In this document: positions 33,918-41,420 of the stretch, piece by piece | Layout of the letters: every line of letters begins with the position of its first letter | Numbering within the stretch: position 1 is the first letter of the stretch | Assembly: GCA_030613055.1 (NCBI GenBank) | Contig: JAUWMR010000033.1 | Location: 1-41,755 of the forward strand | Length of the DNA: 41,755 nucleotides | Direction of reading: 5' to 3' | Source of the DNA: Desulfobacteraceae bacterium | Lineage (GTDB): Bacteria; Desulfobacterota; DSM-4660; Desulfatiglandales; Desulfatiglandaceae | Program-made: the position numbers and the translations under genes | Notes under the pieces: generated by a model | What the model was told of the DNA's origin: nothing | Databases searched by the model: none | Seen by the model: only the letters and a program-made list of their open reading frames with translations

Positions 33918-34820
33918 ATGAATGATATAATAAAAGTTCTTATGGTGGATGATGAAGATCAATTTCGCGCTACCACAAAGAAGATTCTCAATAGAAGGGG
34001 ATTCGAGACCATCCTGGCCGGCAGTGGTGAAGAGGCCATCGAGAAACTCAAAGAAAGTCCTGATGTTGTCATTCTGGATATTAAAATGCCCGGAATGGAC
34101 GGCCATCAGGCGTTAAGAGAGATCAAGGGCAGGTCTCCCGATCTCCCGGTAATCATGTTAACCGGACACGGGGCCATGCCCTCCGCACGGGAGGCCCTCG
34201 ATGAAGGCGCGTTTGATTATCTTTCAAAACCCTGTGATATGGATCTTTTGGCTTCCAAAATCACGGAGGCCTACCGGCACGGGAAACAGGAGGGGCCTCC
34301 TGAGGAGAAAAGCGTCCAGGATGTGATGATCCCTATTGAGGAGTATACTACACTAAAGGGGGAAACAACCATTGAAGAGGCCATTAAAAAGCTTAATGAA
34401 TCTTTTGGTTTAAAGTTATCCACCAGCAGGATTATGGAAACAGGGCATCGCTCCATCCTCGTATTCGACGACAGAGACAGGGTGAAGGGAATTCTGGCCA
34501 TTACAGACCTGCTTGAAGCGATCATGCCCGCATATCTTTCCGCGCCAAAGCCCTCTATGGCAGACAGTATCCAATACTCTCCAATGTTCTGGAAAGGCAT
34601 GTTTACGCGAGAGGTCAAAGGGTTAGCCAGAAAGAAGGTCAGGGATATCATGTCCCCGGCACCACTGAATATTGATGGAGATGCAAATCTTATGGAAGCC
34701 GCTGGTATGATGGTGGAAAACAGGGTCAGACGGTTGGCAGTTGTCAGATCAGGAGAAGTGGCAGGTGTGATTCGTGAGCAGGACCTGTTCTTTGAGATGG
34801 AGAAAATATTGAGAGAATAG
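33918..34820 (+). CDS. response regulator with CBS-pair output
   Basis: The 300-residue protein is a receiver (about 1-118; Asp10-Asp13 cluster, Asp54 in VVILDIKMPGMDG, Thr in MLTGHG, Lys in LSKPCD) joined to two CBS motifs (about 135-205 and 238-298; SILVFDDRDRVKGILAITD and RRLAVVRSGEVAGVIREQD). It should couple phosphorylation to adenine-nucleotide sensing or to protein binding rather than to DNA. GAGGAGG precedes the ATG. It is followed by the PAS kinase gene, its likely partner. The AcuB-like protein at 6563 brings a second CBS module to this locus. Confidence 0.88.
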   Translation: MNDIIKVLMVDDEDQFRATTKKILNRRGFETILAGSGEEAIEKLKESPDVVILDIKMPGMDGHQALREIKGRSPDLPVIMLTGHGAMPSAREALDEGAFDYLSKPCDMDLLASKITEAYRHGKQEGPPEEKSVQDVMIPIEEYTTLKGETTIEEAIKKLNESFGLKLSTSRIMETGHRSILVFDDRDRVKGILAITDLLEAIMPAYLSAPKPSMADSIQYSPMFWKGMFTREVKGLARKKVRDIMSPAPLNIDGDANLMEAAGMMVENRVRRLAVVRSGEVAGVIREQDLFFEMEKILRE

Positions 34821-34941
34821 GAGAAAGTTCGCCTCAAATAATTACTTCCAGAATTTGACCTACCACCGAGACCATGTCTTGAAATCTCAGGCTGCGGCCT
34901 GATATTCCAGGACGTGGCCTAACCCCTTAATCTGGATTAAA

Positions 34942-37068
34942 ATGAAATTTTCAGGAATAAGAAAAAGCATCTTTATTATTGTGTGCGCAACTGCCGTTAT
35001 TTTTTTAGCGGCAGGTGGTGTGTTAGGCCTGTGGTCTGCCGGTGAAATGAAAGAGCTTGTGGTAGAGCAATTCAACGAGCAACAATTAGTCATTGCCCGC
35101 AATGTCTCCAGCTTGATTGAACGGGAATTGAGCTTTTTAAAAAAAGAGATCCTTTTGCTGAAGGGAGATATATCTGCAAAGCCGTATAACCCTGATAAAC
35201 AGTACCAATATGTCCAGAAAAGTTTTTCCCGTGTCCTTGAAAGCGGCGTCTGGAGGATTGAAATAGTCGATCTGAAGGGTAGAAAGACGTGCATTTATAT
35301 GCCGCATAAACAGCAGTATGAACAGGAAATGTTGGAAACACGCCTGCAGGACCTGGCCTCTTTCAAGGTTCTTGACGATAACAGTGTCTGGATCTCCAAG
35401 CCACAGATCAAGGCTTCCGGAATAGGCCTGATATTGGCCATGCCTCTGACTAATGACTCCCAAAGGATTCTTGTCTTTGATGTCAAGGTCTCCTGGTTTT
35501 TAGTCCCTATCATAAGAAATATCCGTTCTGGTAAGACAGGCTATGCCTGGCTGATTGACGAAAAGGGGACTTTTCTTTCTCATCCAAGGGCCGATTTTGT
35601 CGGAAAGAGCGCCTTTAAGGCCCGGCACGAGAAATATTCCAGTGTCTCCTACGGAAGAATTAATTTTATCCAGAAAGAGAAGATGCTAAAAAATCAGGCG
35701 GGAACGGGATGGTATTATTCATTCTGGCATCGAGGGATTACAGGGAAGATTAAAAAGTTGATAGCCTACTGCCCTGTCAACATTTCTGAGAATCCGCCTC
35801 AAAAATGGTCGGTGGCCGTGGTGGCGCCTGTGTCCGAAATAGAAGAATCTGTTCACAGGGGATATTTGATGAATTTCCTGATGCAGGGACTGGTCATTAT
35901 GGTCATCCTTTTGGGGGCGTCTTCAATTGTATTTTTTGAACTGCGATGGACTCGAATCCTTGAAAAAAAGGTGGACAAAAGAACAGATGCACTGAAAAAA
36001 TCGGAAGAGAAATATCGCTCCCTGGTGGAGAGTGCCGAGGACTTTATCTTTACGGTCGATTCGGAAGGTAATTTTCAATCCGTGAACAGCTTTACGGCTA
36101 ATTTTTTCGGAGCTTCTCCGGACGAACTCATCGGTAGGGGTCTTTCAAGCATTTTCCCTGAGAAGGTGGCTGAAGAACAATTAAAATACGTCAGGCTGGT
36201 CTACAGACTGGGAAAAAGCACGCGCGATGAATTTGAGCTGAAAATTGGAGAACATGAGACCTGGATCAGCGCCAACTTTATGCCGATGAAAGATCAGGAA
36301 GGAATAGTTACAGGTGTCCTGTGTATTGCCCGGGATGTTACTGAAAACAAGAATCTGGAAAAACAGTTGATCAATGCGGAGAAACTGGCCTCCATGGGGA
36401 CACTTGCAGCGGGTGTTGCCCATGAAATTAATAACCCCTTAGGTGTCATGCTCGGTTTCTGTGATCTTTTGCTTAGAAAGACTGAAAAAGGGACTCAGGA
36501 TTTTGAAGATTTGAAGACAATTGAAAGACAGGGCCTCCATTGCAAACAGGTGGTGGAAAACCTGCTTAGCTTTGCGCGGCTTGGTGAGGGGGACTCTGAA
36601 TATTGTGATCTTAACCGGTGTCTTAGGGATATAATCAATGTTGTGAAGCACACCTTGGAGATGGAACATATTGAACTGGATCTCAGGTTGGCGGAAACTA
36701 TCCCAATGGTTCAAGGTGACTCGCGTCAGTTACAACAGGTCTTTATAAACCTTATCAACAACGCTATCGCAGCCATGAAAGACGGTGGTATATTAGCGGT
36801 TCATACATACATCGAAAGGTTTAGCCGGAAGGCCGTTATTCGATTTCAGGATAACGGCATTGGAATAAGACAGGAAGAAATGGACCATATCTTTGAACCG
36901 TTTTTTACTACAAAGCCGGAAGGAGAGGGGACCGGTCTTGGTTTATTTGTGAGTTATGGTATTATCACCAAGTACGGGGGCTCCATTAAGTGTGTCAGCA
37001 ATACGGTCGCTTCACCTGATAAGCAGGGTGGAACAACTTTTACTGTAAAGCTGCTCACCAAAATGTAG
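34942..37068 (+). CDS. Cache-PAS membrane sensor histidine kinase
   Basis: The 708-residue kinase has a helix at about 10-32, a double-Cache periplasmic sensor (about 35-305; [20 protein letters not shown] near 195-214), a second helix at about 310-332, a coil, a PAS domain (about 350-468; [19 protein letters not shown]), HisKA with His494 in [12 protein letters not shown], and an intact HATPase_c. The sensor is of a different subtype from the four other Cache kinases. The start has only a weak Shine-Dalgarno (CTGGA). The 120-bp gap before it holds a small palindrome, TCAGGCTGCGGCCTGA. It is the last gene of the signalling locus. Confidence 0.92.
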   Translation: MKFSGIRKSIFIIVCATAVIFLAAGGVLGLWSAGEMKELVVEQFNEQQLVIARNVSSLIERELSFLKKEILLLKGDISAKPYNPDKQYQYVQKSFSRVLESGVWRIEIVDLKGRKTCIYMPHKQQYEQEMLETRLQDLASFKVLDDNSVWISKPQIKASGIGLILAMPLTNDSQRILVFDVKVSWFLVPIIRNIRSGKTGYAWLIDEKGTFLSHPRADFVGKSAFKARHEKYSSVSYGRINFIQKEKMLKNQAGTGWYYSFWHRGITGKIKKLIAYCPVNISENPPQKWSVAVVAPVSEIEESVHRGYLMNFLMQGLVIMVILLGASSIVFFELRWTRILEKKVDKRTDALKKSEEKYRSLVESAEDFIFTVDSEGNFQSVNSFTANFFGASPDELIGRGLSSIFPEKVAEEQLKYVRLVYRLGKSTRDEFELKIGEHETWISANFMPMKDQEGIVTGVLCIARDVTENKNLEKQLINAEKLASMGTLAAGVAHEINNPLGVMLGFCDLLLRKTEKGTQDFEDLKTIERQGLHCKQVVENLLSFARLGEGDSEYCDLNRCLRDIINVVKHTLEMEHIELDLRLAETIPMVQGDSRQLQQVFINLINNAIAAMKDGGILAVHTYIERFSRKAVIRFQDNGIGIRQEEMDHIFEPFFTTKPEGEGTGLGLFVSYGIITKYGGSIKCVSNTVASPDKQGGTTFTVKLLTKM

Positions 37069-37099
37069 TGTCATGTCATCTACGTAATGCCGTAAAGAT

Positions 37100-37345
37100 G
37101 GACGTCATTCCCGCGGAAGCGGGAATCCAGAAGCGCTGAAGTAGCCAAAAATACTGGGTTCCCGCCTGCCATAGCTCATATCAGACCGTTTAATCTTATT
37201 TTAGGGTTTAATTCCCTTCGGCTTGCCGCGAGTCGTCATTCCGGCGAAAGCCGGAATCTAGAAATCTAAACTGGATGCCGGTCGCAGATCCCGTGATCAG
37301 CGGGGATCAGGTCCGGCATGACATCTGATACCCCGCTGCTCTGCG
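37100..37345. repeat. REP-type hairpins between the signalling locus and the cassette array
   Basis: Three hairpins can be read: GTCATTCCCGCGGAAGCGGG with its mate (37104-37129), GTCATTCCGGCGAAAGCCGG (from 37235), and TACCCCGC paired with GCGGGGTA around 37328-37352. They resemble the repeats at 20060 and 24160. The region from here to 37690 shows no convincing gene. Just beyond, GC-rich palindromic words run to about 37440. Confidence 0.65.
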
Positions 37346-37529
37346 GCGGGGTAGTCCTACACAGGCCGCCTGGCCTCCGGCTCCGCTTCCAGCCCGTAGG
37401 GCCTACAGGCCGGAGGGTAGAGCCTACGCCTCGGAGAGCCATTACCGGGAATCATCAGGTTTATCTGCAAACAGAAATTCAAAAGATGCTGGAAGGCGCA
37501 GGGCGAATAAGGATACAATTAGGGTAAAG

Positions 37530-37558
37530 AACGGGCACGGGGAATTTGTGCGTTATGC
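37530..37558 (+). other. possible recombination core at the left edge of the cassette array
   Basis: GTGCGTTATGC (around 37548-37558) resembles the right-hand core of an integron site and of the attC at 38747-38822 (GTCGTTATGTG). AACGGGCAC (37530-37538) could pair with GTGCGTT across a short loop. It lacks the size of a full attC. It marks the point where sequence becomes AT-rich. It may be a decayed attC or attI, or chance. Confidence 0.25.
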
Positions 37559-37689
37559 TTTTAACATTTTTCCATGAACCTTGTGTAATTATTCAAATGG
37601 TGTATATTATTACTTTTATCATCTTATACAGCTTAGAGAATGATTTTTCAAGCTTTTTTTGCAACTTCCATTGATATTTTTTCGCCATC

Positions 37690-38751
37690 ATGCAATTTAT
37701 TAAGGAGTTATACAGAAAACTATATACTAACTGGTTATGGCCTCAAAATATGAATAATAGATTCGTCTATAATTATCCAATTGATCAATGCGATATCCTC
37801 GATAAAGGTAAAGGGGAAGCATTTCGAAAAATGCGAATGAAATGGATCGAGTGGCTGCATGGTGAAGATCCTCACTCGATATCCCGGCAGATATCCTCAA
37901 TTCTTTGGGATTATGCACTATTTTTAACTGTCAATGAGTTAAGAAGGATTGCAGATACAGAGCCTGAAAAAGAAGTGGGTTTCAACGAGCCGGTTATTCG
38001 CCTATTTAATGCTGGTTTCGCCACAACCCAAGCAGTAGCGATAAGACGGCTCATTGAAAAACCAAAAAGAGATCCAAAATGGGCTGTTATTTCGCTAAGG
38101 CGAGTTCTAAATGAAATTGAACAAAATTTGGATCTGATGACTCGCGAGAACCATGTTTGCTATGATGGCCTACCTTATGATTACGATTTAGTGTACCAGA
38201 AGTGGCAAACTTCCCGACCTGTAGGAGAGCATTCGGGCACTTATCCGATTTATGGGCCTTATGGTTTCTCAATGTCTGAAAGTGTTCATAAAAATTTCGA
38301 TATGTTGGCGCAAATACATCCGAAAAAGCGATCAAGAAAAGATCGGATAAAAATTGAAGTTCTGGAGCATTTAGAATCTGAAATTAAAAAATGCGAAAAT
38401 ATTAAGAAGTATGTTGACAAATTCATCGCCCATGCTGCCGCTCCCGAAACAAGAACATCCTTTTCGGAGGAAGAGAAAGGCATAACTTTAGAACGTTTGG
38501 AAACATGTCATAAGACTATCTATCAAGTTGCTTCTTTTATCTCTGGACGACTCCTTTGGGAATCCAATCTTGGAGGATTACCTGTTCCCCAATACGAACA
38601 TCTCAAAAACCTTGATAAGAGATGGACAACTCCAAAAAATATGAAGAAGGCCCATAAAAAATGGAATGAATATGAAAAGGTAGTCTTAAAGTGGGATTCA
38701 ACTTCACTTTGGCCTCCTGGTTTTAGGATGGATTGGGAAAATGCGCCATAA
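37690..38751 (+). CDS. cassette gene, unknown function, C-terminal HEPN/AbiU2-like stretch
   Basis: The 353-residue soluble protein is rich in charged and aromatic residues. I recognise no firm family. The segment KKYVDKFIAHAAAPE and the following helices resemble the (R/K)xK.IAHA region of AbiU2-type HEPN proteins, which occur in phage-defence and toxin systems; this is a weak resemblance and the usual Arg is missing. Base composition is more AT-rich than the genes to the left. Its TAA stop lies inside the left arm of the attC-like site at 38747, as is common for integron cassette genes. The ATG has no clear Shine-Dalgarno. Confidence 0.65.
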   Translation: MQFIKELYRKLYTNWLWPQNMNNRFVYNYPIDQCDILDKGKGEAFRKMRMKWIEWLHGEDPHSISRQISSILWDYALFLTVNELRRIADTEPEKEVGFNEPVIRLFNAGFATTQAVAIRRLIEKPKRDPKWAVISLRRVLNEIEQNLDLMTRENHVCYDGLPYDYDLVYQKWQTSRPVGEHSGTYPIYGPYGFSMSESVHKNFDMLAQIHPKKRSRKDRIKIEVLEHLESEIKKCENIKKYVDKFIAHAAAPETRTSFSEEEKGITLERLETCHKTIYQVASFISGRLLWESNLGGLPVPQYEHLKNLDKRWTTPKNMKKAHKKWNEYEKVVLKWDSTSLWPPGFRMDWENAP

Positions 38752-38822
38752 CCAGCGGCTTCACTAGGACCGGGCTTAACTCGCTGCGCTCGTTCGCCAG
38801 CCTCTCACCCGTGTCGTTATGT
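38747..38822 (+). other. attC-like site 1 (long, degenerate)
   Basis: CATAAC (38747-38752) faces GTTATG (38816-38821) as complementary ends. Internal blocks CGG/CCG, AGG/CCT and a GCTGCGCTCG-rich tip can also pair. The left arm CATAACCAGCGG is shared with attC-like site 2. Cassette joining would occur after the G of GTTATG. Pairing of the inner arms is poor, so it is either a divergent or a decayed site. Confidence 0.5.
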
Positions 38823-38903
38823 GTGGAATAAATATCTCCATACAATAGGGATCACCCTGGCGGATAGACAACCAAGGATGAAATAAACTATGAGATTAGA
38901 ATA

Positions 38904-39380
38904 ATGAAGACTATCGCAATTGAGATTCTGACCAGTCCTGCTTTCCCTCTCACAACATTGTTGCTCGGCTTTTTAGTAGGTCATCGCCTGAGCATAGGCC
39001 GAGATAAAAGACAGGAGTTTAACAATGCAGCCTCTCTCTTTCGGGATGCTTTTCTCCCTGAAATCACTTTCCTGAAACACAATGCCAACATCGGAAGCCT
39101 TGGAAGTAGCAGCGACCTTGGTGAATGTTTGCAGTTCGGATACATTCACCGCCACTTGAAAGCCTTGGAGGTATTCAAACCCTACTTGTCTCCCAAAAAT
39201 AGGATAGGCATTGATAGGGCATGGAAAGAGTATTGTTGTCATCCCGATAACCCAAATATTCTTTTTTTTGAGAAGTATTCTTGGAAAGTTGCTAACAAGG
39301 GAAGAGATTACGAAAAACAGCTTAAAGTTATAGCCCTTGATCGTGTTGAAAAGATACTTGGATTTGCTAAACCAAAATGA
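38904..39380 (+). CDS. cassette gene, membrane-anchored protein of unknown function
   Basis: The 158-residue protein starts with a hydrophobic helix (about 11-27, SPAFPLTTLLLGFLVGH) and continues as a soluble domain (RDKRQEFNNAASLFRDAFLP and a Trp/Tyr-rich C-terminal half). No family is recognised. It is the only gene between attC-like sites 1 and 2, which fits one gene per cassette. The ribosome-binding site is weak (GATTAG). Confidence 0.65.
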   Translation: MKTIAIEILTSPAFPLTTLLLGFLVGHRLSIGRDKRQEFNNAASLFRDAFLPEITFLKHNANIGSLGSSSDLGECLQFGYIHRHLKALEVFKPYLSPKNRIGIDRAWKEYCCHPDNPNILFFEKYSWKVANKGRDYEKQLKVIALDRVEKILGFAKPK

Positions 39381-39397
39381 AAGCATAATAAAAACCT

Positions 39398-39456
39398 CAT
39401 AACCAGCGGGTGAACTTGACGGCTAAAAACGCCGCAAGTTACCCTTGGCGTTCACG
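39398..39456 (+). other. attC site 2
   Basis: AAC (39401-39403) and GTT (39450-39452) bound the site. Inside, GGGTGAACTTG (39408-39418) pairs with CAAGTTACCC (39435-39444) leaving one unpaired G, the extrahelical base typical of attC. The spacers CAGC and TTGGC do not pair, and the tip is a small hairpin (ACGGC/GCCG around TAAAAA). Size and layout fit an integron attC well. Confidence 0.8.
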
Positions 39457-39609
39457 GCGGCTTCGCCGCCGTGAATCGCGGTGCTGACTGCGTCCAGCCC
39501 CTTGTCCCGGCGCTACGCGCCAGAACAAGGGGCTGGACCGGACACCGTGAACTGTACAATCAAGCTGCTCTTGCTTGCACAGCCCACGGAGCCGGTCAGC
39601 ACCGCGATT
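39451..39609. other. highly structured region with nested perfect inverted repeats
   Basis: Hairpin 1 is TTCACGGCGGC-TTC-GCCGCCGTGAA (39451-39475). An outer repeat AATCGCGGTGCTGAC (39474-39488) pairs with GTCAGCACCGCGATT (39595-39609). Nested inside is a hairpin with a 14-bp stem GTCCAGCCCCTTGT/ACAAGGGGCTGGAC (39492-39538) capped by GGCGC/GCGCC. TTCACGG can pair alternatively with CCGTGAA at 39545-39551. The region ends 19 bp before a gene start. It may be a structured RNA, a leader or a mobile-element end. Confidence 0.6.
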
Positions 39610-39628
39610 ACCATAAGGAGAGACATCC

Positions 39629-40147
39629 ATGAATTTTATGAATAAGATTTTCGGTTATAGATGGAGTCTTTACATCGTAAAAAATGGGAAAGAACTTGTA
39701 TATGCTTTGCATGATAACGATTGGTTTAGAATAATTATTTCTATACACAAATATTTTGAAAAAGGTTTGAAACCAGTTCATCCGTGGAGTCTTCATCTTA
39801 ATTTCAACAAAAAGCATAAAAATTTTATCCTTCTTCCAGAACATTTCACTTCAGAAGATAATAACTATTATACAGATTTGTTTATACAAGAACTCAATAA
39901 AATTGATCCAAAATGGAAAACCTCTGGACGCAACTCCAAAGTGGAGCCAATATTTGTTGAAGCAGCAACTAAAAAAGAAATTAAAATTAGTCATGTACCA
40001 ACTGGAGGTTTTAGTTCATTGATAGGAGCTGATGGTGATACAAGTAAGTTTTATGAACACATGGACGCTCTAATGAACCAGAAAGATAAAGAACCAACAT
40101 TTTATGATATCATGGATGATGTTTTTGGAAAACCAGCGAGTCAATAA
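39629..40147 (+). CDS. cassette gene, soluble protein of unknown function
   Basis: The 172-residue protein is rich in Lys, Asn, Phe and Tyr, with no signal or helix. The C-terminal part is acidic (FYEHMDALMNQKDKEPTFYD). No family is recognised. AAGGAG lies 8 bases before the ATG, just after the structured region at 39451-39609, which would form its 5' leader. It is AT-rich, unlike the chromosomal genes to the left. It shares the interval between attC sites 2 and 3 with the next gene. Confidence 0.65.
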   Translation: MNFMNKIFGYRWSLYIVKNGKELVYALHDNDWFRIIISIHKYFEKGLKPVHPWSLHLNFNKKHKNFILLPEHFTSEDNNYYTDLFIQELNKIDPKWKTSGRNSKVEPIFVEAATKKEIKISHVPTGGFSSLIGADGDTSKFYEHMDALMNQKDKEPTFYDIMDDVFGKPASQ

Positions 40148-40228
40148 TATTGGAAATAGCACTATACAAAATCATTGTGGCCTAGATGTGACTCTGTTTA
40201 TTAGACAGTCTGCAACGGGAAAAATATT

Positions 40229-40639
40229 ATGGATATCTCTAAATTAATTTTCTATTCTATCATATTAGGCGCTGTTATATTTCTACCCTCATTTGCCCTT
40301 TCAGGCTCATCTCAAAAGGAAAGTGCAAAATACTTTAGCTTGTCTATAACAGCAAATAATCAGGCGACTATCCTCCAAAACGGCAATGGCTCACTTTCTG
40401 AAATAATGAAATATAGAAAGCAAGCCTATGATTACTCAAATATGGTAAAAATAGATGATCTCAACAAAAGGTTACCAGGATTAGGTTATAAATATTTTTC
40501 GCTTTTCAACGCTGGATTAAATCTTCAAATTGAGGGCTATTTGGCCGAGGATAATGATAAACTGATAAGGGGACAACTATTAGTTTCTCGATGGGGACAA
40601 TGGTTCATGGAGCATATTGATGAAATAAGGAAAAAATAG
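40229..40639 (+). CDS. cassette gene, exported or anchored protein of unknown function
   Basis: The 136-residue protein starts with a hydrophobic segment (about 5-25, KLIFYSIILGAVIFLPSFALS) that looks like a signal peptide or anchor, followed by a helical, charged domain ending in EHIDEIRKK. No family is recognised. The gene lies 82 bp after the previous one with no attC-like fold between, so both may have moved as one two-gene cassette. It has no strong Shine-Dalgarno (GGGAAAA). It is AT-rich. Confidence 0.6.
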   Translation: MDISKLIFYSIILGAVIFLPSFALSGSSQKESAKYFSLSITANNQATILQNGNGSLSEIMKYRKQAYDYSNMVKIDDLNKRLPGLGYKYFSLFNAGLNLQIEGYLAEDNDKLIRGQLLVSRWGQWFMEHIDEIRKK

Positions 40640-40746
40640 CCATATTCCAATTTTGCATCGTTCTCTTTCTTCGAATAAACGATAGGAAGGTCCTTTGGCA
40701 ATAATAGGGAACATTCACCGTTTTTTTTTAGAAGTGTTAGGTTAAG

Positions 40747-40820
40747 CTGCTAACATCAGCTTTGAGGAGGATGCTCATTTCGCTGCGCTTCATTCGCACC
40801 TCTCAAGCTGGGCGTTATTT
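40747..40820 (+). other. attC site 3
   Basis: AAC (40752-40754) and GTT (40814-40816) bound the site. AGCTTTGAGGAGG (40758-40770) pairs with CCTCTCAAGCT (40799-40809), leaving one T and one G unpaired on the left arm; two such extrahelical bases are a hallmark of attC. Spacers ATC and GGGC do not pair. The middle contains CGCTGCGCTTC as at site 1. It follows the 40229 gene by about 110 bp. Confidence 0.8.
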
Positions 40821-40867
40821 GCTCAACTGAAATGTATCGATAATAAATAATGATTGGGGGAGGAATC

Positions 40868-41143
40868 ATGGATAAATATACACAAATTGTTTTAACAATA
40901 ATAGCCGTTTGCCTTATTGCAATTGTGATAAAACTTTGGGAAACTGCTCCCGCATATAGCGGTTTTTTGGATAAAGGTTCTACAATTGGCGATTTGATGG
41001 ATCTACGGAAATTGAAAGGTAAGGCAAGAGAAAAAGAAAGGATAAAATTTATTAGAAACATACCTCTAGTTAGGGTTCATGGAAGTGTTGATGTTGAAGT
41101 CGAAAATACTGTAGATATTTCTGGGTCTGTGGACTGTAACTAA
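40868..41143 (+). CDS. cassette gene, small membrane-anchored protein
   Basis: The 91-residue protein begins with a hydrophobic helix (about 6-24, QIVLTIIAVCLIAIVIKLW), then a charged helical region, and ends in a beta-like stretch (VRVHGSVDVEVENTVDISGS). No family is recognised. ATG 40868 is chosen because GGGGGAGGA ends 4 bases before it; an in-frame ATG at 40850 lies before that site. It directly follows attC site 3, as expected for the next cassette. I see no clear attC after it. Confidence 0.65.
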   Translation: MDKYTQIVLTIIAVCLIAIVIKLWETAPAYSGFLDKGSTIGDLMDLRKLKGKAREKERIKFIRNIPLVRVHGSVDVEVENTVDISGSVDCN

Positions 41144-41420
41144 CAAATATATTTAAAGATGAAAATTACATTCACCACTTAGGCGGCCAAAGAGGAATTT
41201 TTAACTATTATCCAAGGCTGGTAAGGTACTGTCAATTTTTTTGTGTAAATTTATTATCTGTTAATTTCCTGAAGAAAGGTAGATTTTTTCGTACTTTTCC
41301 TATAGGGCTTGTCCGCCAATGGACTTCCATCTTCAGGCTAATGAAAGCCAGTAAGGGGGTCAATAAGGGGGTCAAATCTTTGATTGACTTACCTGTAGTA
41401 ATCTGCTAGATTTACAAATC
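41144..41420. other. intergenic region before the RAYT gene
   Basis: No gene is seen. GTACTGTCAATTTTTTTGTG (from about 41226) resembles an insertion-sequence end, possibly of the IS256 type, but no partner end is visible. Further on, AGGGGGTCAATAAGGGGGTC (41352-41373) is a tandem word, followed by the palindrome TCAAATCTTTGA; such elements are usual just before RAYT transposase genes and may be its promoter or recognition repeats. Confidence 0.35.

Noticed and set aside
33564-34106. 180-codon open frame on the minus strand
   Set aside because: It is antisense to the YIP1-family gene and the start of the REC-CBS gene, spanning their gap; both sense genes are well supported.
37318-37527. Open frame of 69 codons on the plus strand
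   Set aside because: It is made of GC-rich REP palindromes with no ribosome-binding site.
40148-40228. attC between the 39629 and 40229 genes
   Set aside because: The only hairpin (GACTCTG...CAGTC region near 40188-40208) is short and lacks AAC/GTT cores.
41226-41260. Possible IS256-type terminal repeat
   Set aside because: Only one end resembles such an element; no transposase or second end is present, so it is mentioned only within the intergenic entry.
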